Part shown: positions 1-7,509 of the stretch, piece by piece
Layout: the number at the start of each line of letters is the position of its first letter
How positions within the stretch are numbered: position 1 is the stretch's first letter
DNA from: Perkinsus olseni
Lineage: Eukaryota > Perkinsozoa > Perkinsida > Perkinsidae
Reading direction: 5' to 3'
Assembly: GCA_013115135.1 (NCBI GenBank)
Contig: JABANP010000747.1
Coordinates: 1 to 19,738 of the forward strand
DNA: 19,738 bases
Notes under the pieces: generated by a model
The model's input: the letters and a program-made list of their open reading frames with translations, nothing else
What the model was told of the DNA's origin: nothing
Database searches by the model: none
Program-made: the position numbers and the translations under genes

Positions 1-15
1 AGGTTCCATCATCCA

Positions 16-37
16 CCTTGATCACCGGTGATCAAGG
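16..37. repeat. 22-bp perfect palindrome
   Basis: Two 11-bp arms meet without a spacer, centred on ACCGGT. It does not fit the three-part scar rule seen at 52-73. No coding region surrounds it. Confidence 0.8.
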
Positions 38-51
38 CAGGTGTGCCGTGC

Positions 52-73
52 CTCCCACCGTGGGAGTCCCACG
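52..73. repeat. 22-bp inverted-triplication scar, W = CTCCCACG
   Basis: Positions 52-58 are bases 1-7 of W, 59-66 are the reverse complement of W, and 67-73 are bases 2-8 of W. The match is exact. The inferred empty site is the single 8-mer. The scar at 17849-17870 has a W differing only in its first base. Confidence 0.85.
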
Positions 74-88
74 CTGGTTCAAACCAAT

Positions 89-103
89 GCGATACGGTAT
101 CGC
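89..103. repeat. 15-bp odd palindrome, possible decayed scar
   Basis: Arms of 7 bp flank a single central base, as in half of a 22-bp scar. If W is GCGATACC, the expected third part matches only 5 of 7 bases. A CCAAT direct repeat (84-88 and 103-107) brackets it, which is an alternative explanation. Confidence 0.35.
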
Positions 104-377
104 CAATAACCATCTGGTCTTCTGGCATGAGAACCTCACGCCCATTGTAGAACTATCCTTGGCCTTCTGGTACTGTTACAGGTGGGAGCATGAATAGCAA
201 AAACCCGTCCAGCTACCGACAATTGAGAACCGTCAATTGAATCAGAATACTGTCAACCGAATTCAGAAAGGACATCGTTGATGAATCTCACGTGAATTAA
301 CAGAGCCGGGCGGGAGGAATGTGGACTTTAGGTATACCAATCCGCTCGCGGATGGAAAGATCGTGAAAAAACATGTC

Positions 378-399
378 ATGGACGTCGCCCATTGGGCGA
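378..399. repeat. 22-bp scar, W = ATGGGCGA (one mismatch)
   Basis: The middle part (385-392) and last part (393-399) are exact. The first part (378-384) differs from bases 1-7 of W at the fifth base (A for G), consistent with a later point mutation. Confidence 0.7.
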
Positions 400-531
400 A
401 GCGTATAAGTGTGTTCGAAGTACTCCGGTGAGCAAGCCTTTCGCATCATTCACGAATCGATTATCGATAACCATCTTTTCCTGCCCTGCATCTTCGTTCT
501 CTTCTTTTCCGTCCGCATAATATGGAATTTC

Positions 532-607
532 TGCTCAGCGAGGAGTCCTCACTTACTGATGGTTCAGACAGAGTGAGGCTCACTCTCGCAGGCCTCCTCG
601 CAGAGCA
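532..607. repeat. Large imperfect hairpin containing an expanded scar (547-585)
   Basis: Outer 14-bp arms (532-545 and 594-607) pair with one mismatch. Inside, CCTCACT (547-553) is followed by 17 bp of filler, then GAGTGAGG (571-578), then CTCACTC (579-585). That is the three-part scar for W = CCTCACTC with extra sequence between parts one and two. The complemented eighth base expected after part one is not present. Confidence 0.5.
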
Positions 608-611
608 ATTT

Positions 612-641
612 GACGACCATAGTTGAAGAACTATGTTCGTC
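612..641. repeat. Hairpin, 12-bp arms with one mismatch, GAAG loop
   Basis: GACGA plus CATAGTT (612-624, one unpaired position) pairs with AACTATG plus TCGTC (629-641). No third copy follows, so it is not a scar of the 52-73 type. Confidence 0.7.
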
Positions 642-701
642 GCTTTCTCGTCACTTCAGTCATCTTCAGAGAGCGCATGACCCCGAATCCACTCGCGTAT
701 C

Positions 702-750
702 TGGTCGATGCCATAAGAGGCTGGACTCTGGCGTTTTATGGCATCGACCA
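702..750. repeat. Hairpin with perfect 15-bp arms and a 19-nt loop
   Basis: The left arm (702-716) and right arm (736-750) are perfect reverse complements. Nothing in the flanks suggests a target duplication. Confidence 0.8.
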
Positions 751-1986
751 CCGCTGCTCCTATGAAGACCATCGATTCGATCACTACTCATCAGACTTTG
801 AGAGAAAAGGGCTGCCAGTCTGAGAGTTACAGAGGTCCTACGGGATATGAGGCACCCGAGCGACTACCAATCCGGCTGATGATCTTGGCTGGGATGGAGA
901 AAGTTACTGTTCCGAGGTGGTTCGAATGGCGAAACGCCGTGGGTCTGAGTTCTTGCATCGCTTGAGCAACGATCCGGTAACTCGTCATCCGGCCGCAGGC
1001 TACTGCGTAGTACCAACCACTCTGACGTCGGTGTCAATGCTTTCTGATGCTTTCTCTTGCGGAGGACCTTCAATATCCATGCGGTTAGTGTGTTACTCGG
1101 ATTACACACTCGCCGTGCATGGCCTTCGCTCATTCTTAAGCGCAGTGCCCGACTCACCTGACGTTTGTTTTCCCTCAGACGTCGTCATTTACTTGGGACG
1201 CTTCTTACACTCGAATCCGCTTGAGATGATTCCTAGGCGAATCCCCGTTGACGTCGATATCGGCGTCCAACTTACTCCGAACACGGCGCCTTGCCGAGCT
1301 GCCAGCATTTCCACTCCTCGTTAGTAAGGGCCTGCAAGTTGCATGCTACAACACTCTTTCAGCCCACGGCATCTAATCCCCATGCTGATGCCGATTTGTT
1401 CGCCGACCATGACAGGACTCCTACCGCGAGATCTATCAGGACTGTGATGAAAGAAATGTTGCATGATGGAATGATGGAACTTCCATCCCGGATGTTCTAG
1501 CCTGGTCCTTCACGGTTGTCGCTCCTCTGCTGTATTTCATAGCAATGCAAGATGAGATGGAAATATGAGTGTATTTTTCTCGGCTAGCTTCAACGAGGGT
1601 GCGGTTAGGGCTAGATACTACACCCCATAGAAAGGCTTCCTTGCTCGGAGTTCAATCTGCTTTCCATTATTATGCTGACGACCGCTCCGCACGCATGGTG
1701 AAGGCGGCTTGTGCACTATAACTCAGTACAGTGTGGCTTTTTGAGACGGGGCTCAAAGAGTGGTAGAATTGGACTAGGCGGGAGCTATGCAATAATGTGA
1801 TTTACAGCTTACTGAGCTAAGCTAAGCTTACTGTAGCACGTATACTCATGCACGCGGGTGAAAGGCGCACAGTGAGGTCAGACGGTTATCTGATACTAAT
1901 TGTATGCTGTCGCAGTAAAAGTAAGTGCAGCGATGGAAGTTTTACAGCTGAGAAGTATTCAACCAGGCTGCAGCCGTTGCATGGCG

Positions 1987-2023
1987 TACACTATAGGCGT
2001 CACTATGTTGTCACTATAGTGTA
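1987..2023. repeat. Hairpin with 10-bp arms; short direct repeats in the loop
   Basis: TACACTATAG (1987-1996) pairs with CTATAGTGTA (2014-2023). The loop and right arm carry two further partial copies of TCACTAT. Confidence 0.6.
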
Positions 2024-2335
2024 GAAGAAACAGCGCAGCAGCTTGAAAGCGATAAACCGATGAATTGAGTGAACCTGATCTCAGCCGCTAACTGCGGCCA
2101 GGCCGTTACACAATATGGTCTCGTAAGTTGTCTGGAGACGGTTGCATTGGGAAAATGTTTGAAAATGGTAACGTCAGGGGCACGGCAACTTTGCCGCTCT
2201 CCCGAGAAGTGCCCGCGACGCTTGCTCGCTCGTTACGGTTATCCGGGGGAGTTCCTTTTCGGTCGAATTAAAGACACCATTCTACAAGTATTTAGGGCAA
2301 CCAAACAGTCGAGCATTCTGAAGCTCTCCTACCCC

Positions 2336-2395
2336 GCACCATAACTACTAGCAGACTGCTAGTAGTTATGGTGCCAGTCTGCTAGTAGCAGACTG
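2336..2395. repeat. Two adjacent palindromes (39 bp and 21 bp): expanded scar
   Basis: 2336-2374 is a perfect odd palindrome centred on 2355, and 2375-2395 is a perfect odd palindrome centred on 2385. The left half ends in CTAGCAG (2348-2354). The right half begins with the complement of C followed by TAGCAGA (2385-2392). These are the borders expected for W = CTAGCAGA with long inverted tracts between them (19 bp of left flank, 10 bp of right flank). One mismatch: the base at 2355 is A where the complement of the eighth base (T) was expected. Confidence 0.6.
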
Positions 2396-2793
2396 AAACA
2401 CTGTGTCCCTCGTCCGGTCAGGCCGACACCGACTTCCGTGGGGCAGTTGTCCCCTCATGGACGTGGGAGTCAGCCTTCTGCGACAGAGGCGAACTTCCAG
2501 CTTCGCATGATACCGTGACTCCTCCGCTGAAATTCTAGTAAGTCGCGTGTCTCGAGGACGGAGTAGTCCTGGCAGCACATCAAAATGAATTAGTAACGAT
2601 CTTCACTTTCCAGCACCTTGTACGTGCCGAGGTGCATGCGTGCCTATCATACCGCGACGCGCAGTCGAGCTTACGCGGAGGTTCCTCCCGGGAGTTTTCA
2701 GTCTACGCTGTACTTCATTATTAGTGGGAGGCTCCCACTGGGAGCCCATGGCTCTCTCAGCCGGATCGGGCCTCAGGCGTTCACTCTGCAAAC
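2396..2793. other. Non-coding stretch upstream of P450-like copy 1
   Basis: No supported gene. It contains the scar at 2724-2745. Similarity to the second P450-like copy starts only about 15 bp upstream of the ATG (the GCGTT motif before each start). Confidence 0.5.
2724..2745. repeat. 22-bp scar, W = GTGGGAGC
   Basis: Exact: 2724-2730, 2731-2738 and 2739-2745 follow the three-part rule. Confidence 0.85.
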
Positions 2794-3199
2794 ATGCTCC
2801 CACTAGCCGACGTCCTTCCCGGCCTCTTCAATAAGGTTGGATCATTGGTGCGCTCCCGCCCCTCGCCCCGTCTCCTGGCATCGGGGATGGCAGCAGTGGC
2901 TGCTGTGTACCTCCACCGGGCCATCACACGACGTAAACAGCGACCATCACTCTGTAACAGACTCGGCGGGACTCCCGGGGTGAGCGTAGCACTCAGGGAG
3001 GATGGCTGTATCTCCCACTTGAAGTGGTTAAAACCGACTAACCACTGCCATGCTCGCTCCCTCATGAGTTCATCCCATTCACCACTTCCCTCAGCCCATT
3101 CCTTATTTCAGATTCGTCCCGAGGTCCTCTGAGCACTTCGTCTATGGCCTCGAGATCTTGGTCGATAAGTATGGTGATGCTTACGCGATTGCGAAACTT
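2794..3199 (+). pseudogene. P450-like gene 5' end, copy 1 (two exons, truncated)
   Basis: Exon 1 (2794-2979, 62 codons) encodes a short N-terminus, a hydrophobic segment around residues 27-40 and a basic stretch (RRKQR, about 46-50). This looks like an endoplasmic-reticulum signal anchor. The exon ends in a GGTPG motif at a strong donor (GGG, then GTGAGC). A 115-bp intron runs to TCAG at 3091-3094. Exon 2 then reads PIPYF...PRSSEHF and ends near DKYGDAYA. The proline-rich hinge after a membrane anchor followed by 'KYGD' resembles the start of microsomal cytochrome P450s; this family call is an inference from short motifs. Exon sequence, splice sites and an intron hairpin are shared with the copy at 19364, so both derive from one gene. 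Similarity cannot be followed past about 3190, where a hairpin (3200-3231) begins and no haem-binding region follows. Copy 1 is therefore a fragment. Confidence 0.5.
3023..3046 (+). other. Conserved intron hairpin (8-bp stem, 8-nt loop)
   Basis: AGTGGTTA (3023-3030) pairs with TAACCACT (3039-3046). The second P450-like copy has AGTGGTCA and TGACCACT at 19577-19584 and 19593-19600. A C-G pair in one copy is a T-A pair in the other, so pairing is preserved. Confidence 0.6.
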
Positions 3200-3231
3200 A
3201 CGCAAAACTGCGAGGCCAGGCAGTTTTGCGT
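3200..3231. repeat. Hairpin with perfect 12-bp arms, 8-nt loop
   Basis: 3200-3211 pairs with 3220-3231. It lies where similarity to a functional P450-like gene appears to stop. Confidence 0.75.
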
Positions 3232-3534
3232 GCAAGGCCCCACGCATACAGCATGGCTACCAGGGAACCAACCATCGTCACGACACTGCGTTGGCTGAAA
3301 TATCATTTCTCAATGTAGCATGACGTCACGGCTATGACTTGGTTGTCCTGTCGTCAGTCGCTGGCAGCGAGTAGATACTGTGGTGCAGGAAGTTAGTGCT
3401 TCAGAGTAAGAAATTCCCGAGAGGTTTTCTTGAGCGAGAGGTGAAGTTGCTCCGCGAATGTCCATGCGGGTCAGGCTCGAGAGGAATGGAGGTCCGGAAA
3501 GATAAGTAAAGATGAAAGCAGGGATCCTCTGGAG
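3232..3534. other. Non-coding stretch, nothing recognised
   Basis: No supported gene or RNA. Only small hairpins are visible, such as the 13-bp palindrome around 3359-3371. Confidence 0.5.
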
Positions 3535-3556
3535 ATCCCTCGGAGGGATTCCCTCC
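3535..3556. repeat. 22-bp scar, W = ATCCCTCC
   Basis: Exact: 3535-3541, 3542-3549 and 3550-3556. A further hairpin (GGGATC with GATCCC) abuts it on the left. Confidence 0.85.
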
Positions 3557-3630
3557 GGGGACCACTTACGGTACCTTAGATAATGCCCGTAAGGAGGCTT
3601 GCAAAAAAGCCTTTTGTTTAGAACCCTCAC

Positions 3631-3737
3631 TCGAGGAGCGCTTCATTCAATGAAGCGCTCCTCGATTACCTTATATTAATACGAACGACGTGCGTATTAA
3701 TGCCGGCAATGAAGTTCATTGCCTTACTAATATAAGG
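3631..3737. repeat. Multi-hairpin structure: expanded scar, W = CTTCATTG
   Basis: 3631-3665 is a perfect 35-bp odd palindrome whose left arm ends in CTTCATT with C (complement of the eighth base) at its centre, 3648. 3705-3723 is a 19-bp odd palindrome with G (complement of the first base) at its centre, 3714, followed by TTCATTG. Both borders specify the same 8-mer. Between them lie inverted copies of the flanks: an outer stem pairs 3669-3678 with 3728-3737, and an extra hairpin (3675-3683 with 3693-3701) sits inside it. Confidence 0.65.
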
Positions 3738-3786
3738 AGCCTTTTAGCACCTTACCTTACCCTTCCGACCAAAGTCGCCGAAAGAT

Positions 3787-3840
3787 ATAAGAACGACGTG
3801 CGAGAAAACTGTGAGTTACCTTGCGGTTTTCGCTTCTTAT
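3787..3840. repeat. Hairpin sharing a 12-bp motif with the structure at 3631-3737
   Basis: ATAAGAA (3787-3793) pairs with TTCTTAT (3834-3840), and GCGA-AAAC (3800-3809, one bulged base) pairs with GTTTTCGC (3826-3833). GAACGACGTGCG at 3791-3802 also occurs at 3683-3694. Confidence 0.6.
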
Positions 3841-4402
3841 GAGCCCTTGTAAAATAGACCACTGGTTACTGATATGCCTAAGTGCTTTATCATTCAACTC
3901 ATTGAGAAGAGTTACGTTGGGATAGCTCTCTTCGAGATTGTCCGTGCCTTTGATCGTGGTGCATACGTTCGTCCCAGTGCAGACGTGCGTTCCTCGTCAT
4001 GCTATTGGGCATACGTTCACTCTAGATCCTAGAATAGATATCGGAGGAAAAGCGCGTCAGGCTTTTCCGTAGGTGAAACATCAGTCGGAGAGTTTTCTCC
4101 CTAATATCGCCTGACTCGGGCGCGCGCATTCTCATGCGTTTCGGTCTCTGCGTGCTGTCCGCACGCAAAGCCTCAGTGAGGCTTTGCCATCCCCGATAGC
4201 TATCATAGAGCCTCAAGTTGGCTTGAGGTTCAGATTTTCTTAACCGAGGTCTGGCGAGAGGTAGTTGGTTCCTCGCGTGTCTGGTGTGCCATGGGCGACC
4301 AGTCACGGGGAACCGACCACCTTGCAGTCGCCGCCGGCCACAGGTCGCGGGCTCGTGTTTCGGGCTTCGTCCTGCGGCCAGCGGCTATTGCCCCCTCCCA
4401 AA
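3841..4402. repeat. Non-coding stretch with clustered hairpins
   Basis: Perfect or near-perfect stems lie at 4046-4068 (7-bp arms, 9-nt loop), 4149-4167 (7-bp arms), 4165-4187 (perfect 23-bp odd palindrome), 4211-4228 (7-bp arms, TTGG loop) and about 4262-4316 (long imperfect stem). No coding region is supported. Confidence 0.55.
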
Positions 4403-4424
4403 CTCGCACTGTGCGAGTCGCACA
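4403..4424. repeat. 22-bp scar, W = CTCGCACA
   Basis: Exact: 4403-4409, 4410-4417 and 4418-4424. Confidence 0.85.
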
Positions 4425-4991
4425 TCAGAGGTTTCACAGTTCTTTCAGAGCTCCTCTCGAGCCCAGTTTCGCCTCTCTTTGGGCCCGGTGTCAAATAGCC
4501 ACACTGCAATAAGTTATAGTGCAAACAGTTGACCGCCCTCCCTCGAGGGCTTGTACCAAAATCGATATCTCTCTGCTATAACTAGATAAGCCAACTCGAC
4601 TCCAGCTCCTTTTTTATACCAGCTAACTTAGTAATACGATATGTGGCACTAGCCGGTTAGTAGGGTGTTTGGTTCCTGTCGATCGATACCAATAACAGAA
4701 GATGGAGATGAATAAGACAGTACAGCCAAAGGTCGATAGAAATCGATCCTCAAACCGAAACTGGATCGAATAAACTTGCACTGAAATGAATCAGATAACA
4801 TCAGATCCATATAATACATATATCTTCGATCCATCAAACTTATAGCGAATGCACTTCAGCGGTAGAGTGGGACTTCAGCATATTCCCACGCAGACCCTCG
4901 TCCAGAACAGGCTAGCAGGGTGTACTAGTCGGGCGAGCGATGTGTCTCATCGAGATGCGTTCCTCGTCTTTATCCTACAGAGTTCGGACCA

Positions 4992-5023
4992 AGAGGATTG
5001 CAGCGAGACACTCGATGTGGATC
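4992..5023 (+). repeat. 32-bp dispersed repeat, copy 1
   Basis: Identical to 19125-19156. Both lie just after an AG dinucleotide and remain open in the same reading frame (CSETLDVD), so a duplicated exon piece is possible, but no gene is recognised. Confidence 0.6.
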
Positions 5024-5086
5024 AAAATCACCATCACCAAACGGTACGCCGAGAAGCCGGAGGCTCATGAGAGATGCTTTTTGAGT

Positions 5087-5125
5087 GGCCCGATCGACCC
5101 ACTGCGTGGGTACCCCGATCGGGCC
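5087..5125. repeat. Nested hairpin, 10-bp outer and 6-bp inner stems
   Basis: GGCCCGATCG (5087-5096) pairs with CGATCGGGCC (5116-5125). ACCCAC (5097-5102) pairs with GTGGGT (5106-5111). ACCC is bulged. Confidence 0.7.
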
Positions 5126-5329
5126 CTATCTGAGAGTCTGGTGTTGAGACTACTTAGCAGCGAGCTCCGAGGTCGGACGTCGTTACCTCCGCAAAGAAGA
5201 GTTTCCAGCAAAGCCCACGAGGGACAGTCGAAGCCAATCGGTTGCATCAGGATATGTCCAGATCGACAACCCTTTTTCGTGAAGCATGCGGAGATATAGC
5301 TGCGCTAAACTACTCTATGCGGAGAAGCG

Positions 5330-5354
5330 GATTAACCTCTATGCAAGGTTAATC
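5330..5354. repeat. Hairpin with 9-bp arms, 7-nt loop
   Basis: GATTAACCT (5330-5338) pairs perfectly with AGGTTAATC (5346-5354). Confidence 0.65.
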
Positions 5355-5662
5355 ATTTTTCTGGCTCCAGTACGGTTGTTGACTCGATATACCGTATAGG
5401 TGCTGATCTCGCAGATTCTGCAGAGCGGTCAGTGTGATCTTCGCCAGAAATGAACCGTTTACTCATTCTTCAGGTATGGGCCTTGCTGCATACCACCCTT
5501 CGAAACTTACTGTCACCTCTCGAAGTCGTGGATCACGGCGCTTCTCCTAGCGCCCTCGCCCTGGTTGTGAGTGCTTGAGATGTTCGACGAGCGGCTGCGT
5601 CAACAATCGGCACAGTCTGTAACAGCTACGGGGGGGATATAGCCCGCCCTGTACTCGTACTC

Positions 5663-5878
5663 TGTTATGGAGCGCTGTCGATTGGCACGGTTGTCGCTGC
5701 CGACTGGCGCGGTGATCGATTTGATGATGATCGATTTCAGCTATCAGCACGTGTGCGCATATTCCCCCTCGTGAGGCCTTTATCAGTTCCGTTGCATACT
5801 GATATTATTGACTGGCGGCACCTCGGTGTTGCGCAGCGCAACTTGCGCTAGTACGGGACACTCGCACGAGTCATAGCA
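5663..5878 (+). repeat. Element A 5' LTR (216 bp, with scar)
   Basis: Runs from TGTTATGG to CATAGCA. It is 14 bp longer than the 3' LTR, entirely because of the scar at 5828-5849. The final A also forms the first base of the gag ATG. Confidence 0.92.
5828..5849. repeat. 22-bp scar in 5' LTR, W = GTTGCGCT
   Basis: Exact. The 3' LTR has the single 8-mer at 18381-18388. LTRs are identical at insertion, so the 14-bp difference arose afterwards. This is the best direct empty-site control in the window. Confidence 0.95.
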
Positions 5879-7077
5879 TGGTGCCCAGACCCAGGAACGG
5901 TGCTTCCTCCGTTAGTTCTGGCTCTTCTCGTGCCCGTATGAGTGTCTCTTCGGGTCCCTCTGAATTTGCTGAGCCCCCGAGTTGGGAAGATGAGACCGAG
6001 GAGTATGTTCTTGCCCTAGGCGGCTACGATCAAGACGAGGGCCGATCCCCTGGTCCTGCTGAGCAACACCAGGGCTCCTCATCCAGTTCTGCTGAGCAAC
6101 AGCAAACCGCCCAGGTAGCCGCTACTTCGGGAGCTGGGGACCGTCAGCCATCCCCCTCCCCAGCGTTGGGCAGCCATTCCCATCCCCCTCAAGGGCAGGG
6201 GCTAGATGAGGCCGCTGATCACGCTCATCGTACAGTCAAGTCCTACGACCTCGGCGAGAAGTTCACCGGCACCGATAAGCAGGCAAACAGCTTAGAGGTG
6301 TATGAGTTCATCTCTCGAGTTAAGGCGCATTTGAAACTGCTTAACATTCCCCCATGTAATCATTATCAGTATTTGTTATTGAATACCCGATTAGCTGCCT
6401 ATAATACTTTGACCAATAACGTTCGTCTGCCGATAAATGATCCACAAGCTTTTGAGAAGGGCATTCTGGTCCTCCAAGAGCGATTCGGTGTGGGTCGCCA
6501 CGACCTGTGGGCATTAGCCCGCACCCGTCGTCTGAATGTCGGTGAAACCACATCCGACCTCATGGGTGATCTTCAAAAGTATCTCTCGTATAGTCTGCCC
6601 GAGGTCCTGAACATTTCTCGCCAGTGCCTTGATTGGGTCGTCGTCATGTCGTTCTGGCACTCTCTCCCTTTATCGTTGCCAGGCCTTGACAATCTGCGCA
6701 CGACTTGGCTATCCCAGGTTCGCGAAGGAGCTCCGTTAGTTGAGACCGCTTTGAATCTCACTCGCTCCGTTCGCGTTGAGGGCCAAGAGGGAGTTGCTCT
6801 TGTTCAGAGTCCGAATTATTACTCTCGCCCCTCAGGCAAGGGGAAGCATAAGGGGAAGGGATATCCGCCGCGAGGTGCCGGAAAATCACCGCCTGTTCAT
6901 CGGAGTATATCCCGCTCATCTCCTTCTCAAGTTCCCCGTTGCTTTAATTGCAACGGACGGGGACATATCAGTCGCAATTGTCCCTCCCCCCCCAAGGTAT
7001 TGATAGGGGAGTGGAGCTGGCTGCCCGATTATGCCGTCCATAATCACCTGATCCTGTCTTGTAGGTTCAACTGTTGA
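5878..7077 (+). CDS. Element A Gag (3' end disrupted by a scar)
   Basis: Structural nucleocapsid/capsid protein of the retrotransposon, 399 codons as it stands. The N-terminal ~110 residues are rich in Ser, Pro, Glu and Gln and probably disordered. The middle (about 125-310) is a capsid-like helical region. A basic Gly/Lys-rich linker leads to a CCHC zinc knuckle at residues 355-368 (C-x2-C-x4-H-x4-C), which in the family binds genomic RNA. The ATG at 5878 straddles the LTR end and the primer-binding site. The last few codons and the stop are an artefact of the 14-bp scar at 7065-7086; without it the frame would run directly into the protease, giving a gag-pro fusion frame. Confidence 0.85.
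   Translation: MVPRPRNGASSVSSGSSRARMSVSSGPSEFAEPPSWEDETEEYVLALGGYDQDEGRSPGPAEQHQGSSSSSAEQQQTAQVAATSGAGDRQPSPSPALGSHSHPPQGQGLDEAADHAHRTVKSYDLGEKFTGTDKQANSLEVYEFISRVKAHLKLLNIPPCNHYQYLLLNTRLAAYNTLTNNVRLPINDPQAFEKGILVLQERFGVGRHDLWALARTRRLNVGETTSDLMGDLQKYLSYSLPEVLNISRQCLDWVVVMSFWHSLPLSLPGLDNLRTTWLSQVREGAPLVETALNLTRSVRVEGQEGVALVQSPNYYSRPSGKGKHKGKGYPPRGAGKSPPVHRSISRSSPSQVPRCFNCNGRGHISRNCPSPPKVLIGEWSWLPDYAVHNHLILSCRFNC
5879..5896 (+). promoter_or_regulatory. Element A primer-binding site
   Basis: TGGTGCCCAGACCCAGGA directly follows the LTR. It begins with TGG, the complement of the CCA end of a tRNA. Which tRNA serves as primer cannot be told from the window. Confidence 0.6.
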
Positions 7078-7086
7078 ACTTCAACA
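7065..7086. repeat. 22-bp scar at gag/protease junction, W = GTTCAACA
   Basis: Exact: 7065-7071, 7072-7079 and 7080-7086. The net 14 bp shifts the frame from gag (ending at 7077) to the protease frame; subtracting it joins the two. Confidence 0.93.
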
Positions 7087-7289
7087 GCCCAGATCAGAGT
7101 GAGACCTTTACGGCACTCATTGACTCCGGTTCAACAGTCACAGTCATTTCACAGTCAGCCTGTGAGAGACTCTTTGGACGTTCCCTACCCTGCGATGATG
7201 AGCCCTTTCATGTGACAACGCTCTCTGGTAGGATCGCACTCCACGGTGGAGTCTCCACCGGACGGTGACATCTCACTGTCTCCTGGGAG
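7087..7289 (+). pseudogene. Element A protease, N-terminal part (interrupted)
   Basis: Retropepsin-like aspartic protease that would process the polyprotein. The catalytic motif DSGS sits at about 7122-7133 in ALIDSGSTVTVIS. The frame stops at 7266-7268 because of the scar at 7238-7259. If that scar's 14 bp is discounted, the reading frame stays open to 7289, where element B begins. The C-terminal half of the protease resumes at 13169. No start codon of its own is expected, as it was fused to gag. Confidence 0.85.
7238..7259. repeat. 22-bp scar in protease, W = ACTCCACC
   Basis: Exact: 7238-7244, 7245-7252 and 7253-7259. It creates the premature TGA at 7266. Confidence 0.93.
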
Positions 7290-7509
7290 TGTTGAGGGTC
7301 GTTATTCCTTCCTTATCTCCCATTGGGGAAACGCTACACTGAAGGACTTATAGAGAGACTTAACTTATCAATATCATTAGCAATGAACTCCACCGACGCT
7401 AGGCTAAGATACGCGCTGCGACACAACGTGGAGACACAGTAGTGGAGGAGACGCCATACACTGAAACGACACAATTACTTGATCATTAGATAGTCGTCAT
7501 CCATCTACA
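7290..7509 (-). repeat. Element B 3' LTR (220 bp)
   Basis: Identical by eye to 12946-13165. On the coding strand it runs TGTAGATGG to CTCAACA. The integrase ORF ends inside it, with its stop at 7497-7499. Confidence 0.92.

Larger units (their letters stand above)
108..2335. other. Non-coding stretch rich in hairpins
   Basis: No open reading frame here has recognisable domains; the short frames overlap one another on both strands and look like chance. The stretch holds the scar at 378, the hairpins at 532-607, 612-641, 702-750 and 1987-2023, and otherwise unremarkable sequence. Confidence 0.6.
4425..5657. other. Non-coding stretch upstream of element A
   Basis: No gene is supported. It contains one copy of a 32-bp dispersed repeat (4992-5023), a nested hairpin (5087-5125) and a hairpin at 5330-5354. 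Confidence 0.5.

Noticed and set aside
220..240. CAATTGA repeated at a spacing of exactly 14 bp
   Set aside because: The spacing matches the scar period, but the bases between the copies are not the required reverse complement, so this is coincidence.
1473..1487. 15-bp odd palindrome GATGGAA-C-TTCCATC as a scar
   Set aside because: Neither possible W gives the third part in the flanks; the adjacent GATGGAA copy is a plain direct repeat.
623..1500. Short overlapping ORFs on both strands as genes
   Set aside because: No domains, no codon bias, and mutually overlapping frames; several run through hairpins.
1806..1836. AGCTTA/TAAGCT repeats as an expanded scar
   Set aside because: The parts can be laid out in scar order only with a 5-bp filler and two mismatches; simple local duplication explains it as well.
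52..4424. CRISPR array or phage attachment sites
   Set aside because: The repeated units share a layout, not a sequence, and are not regularly spaced; the surrounding DNA is eukaryotic.
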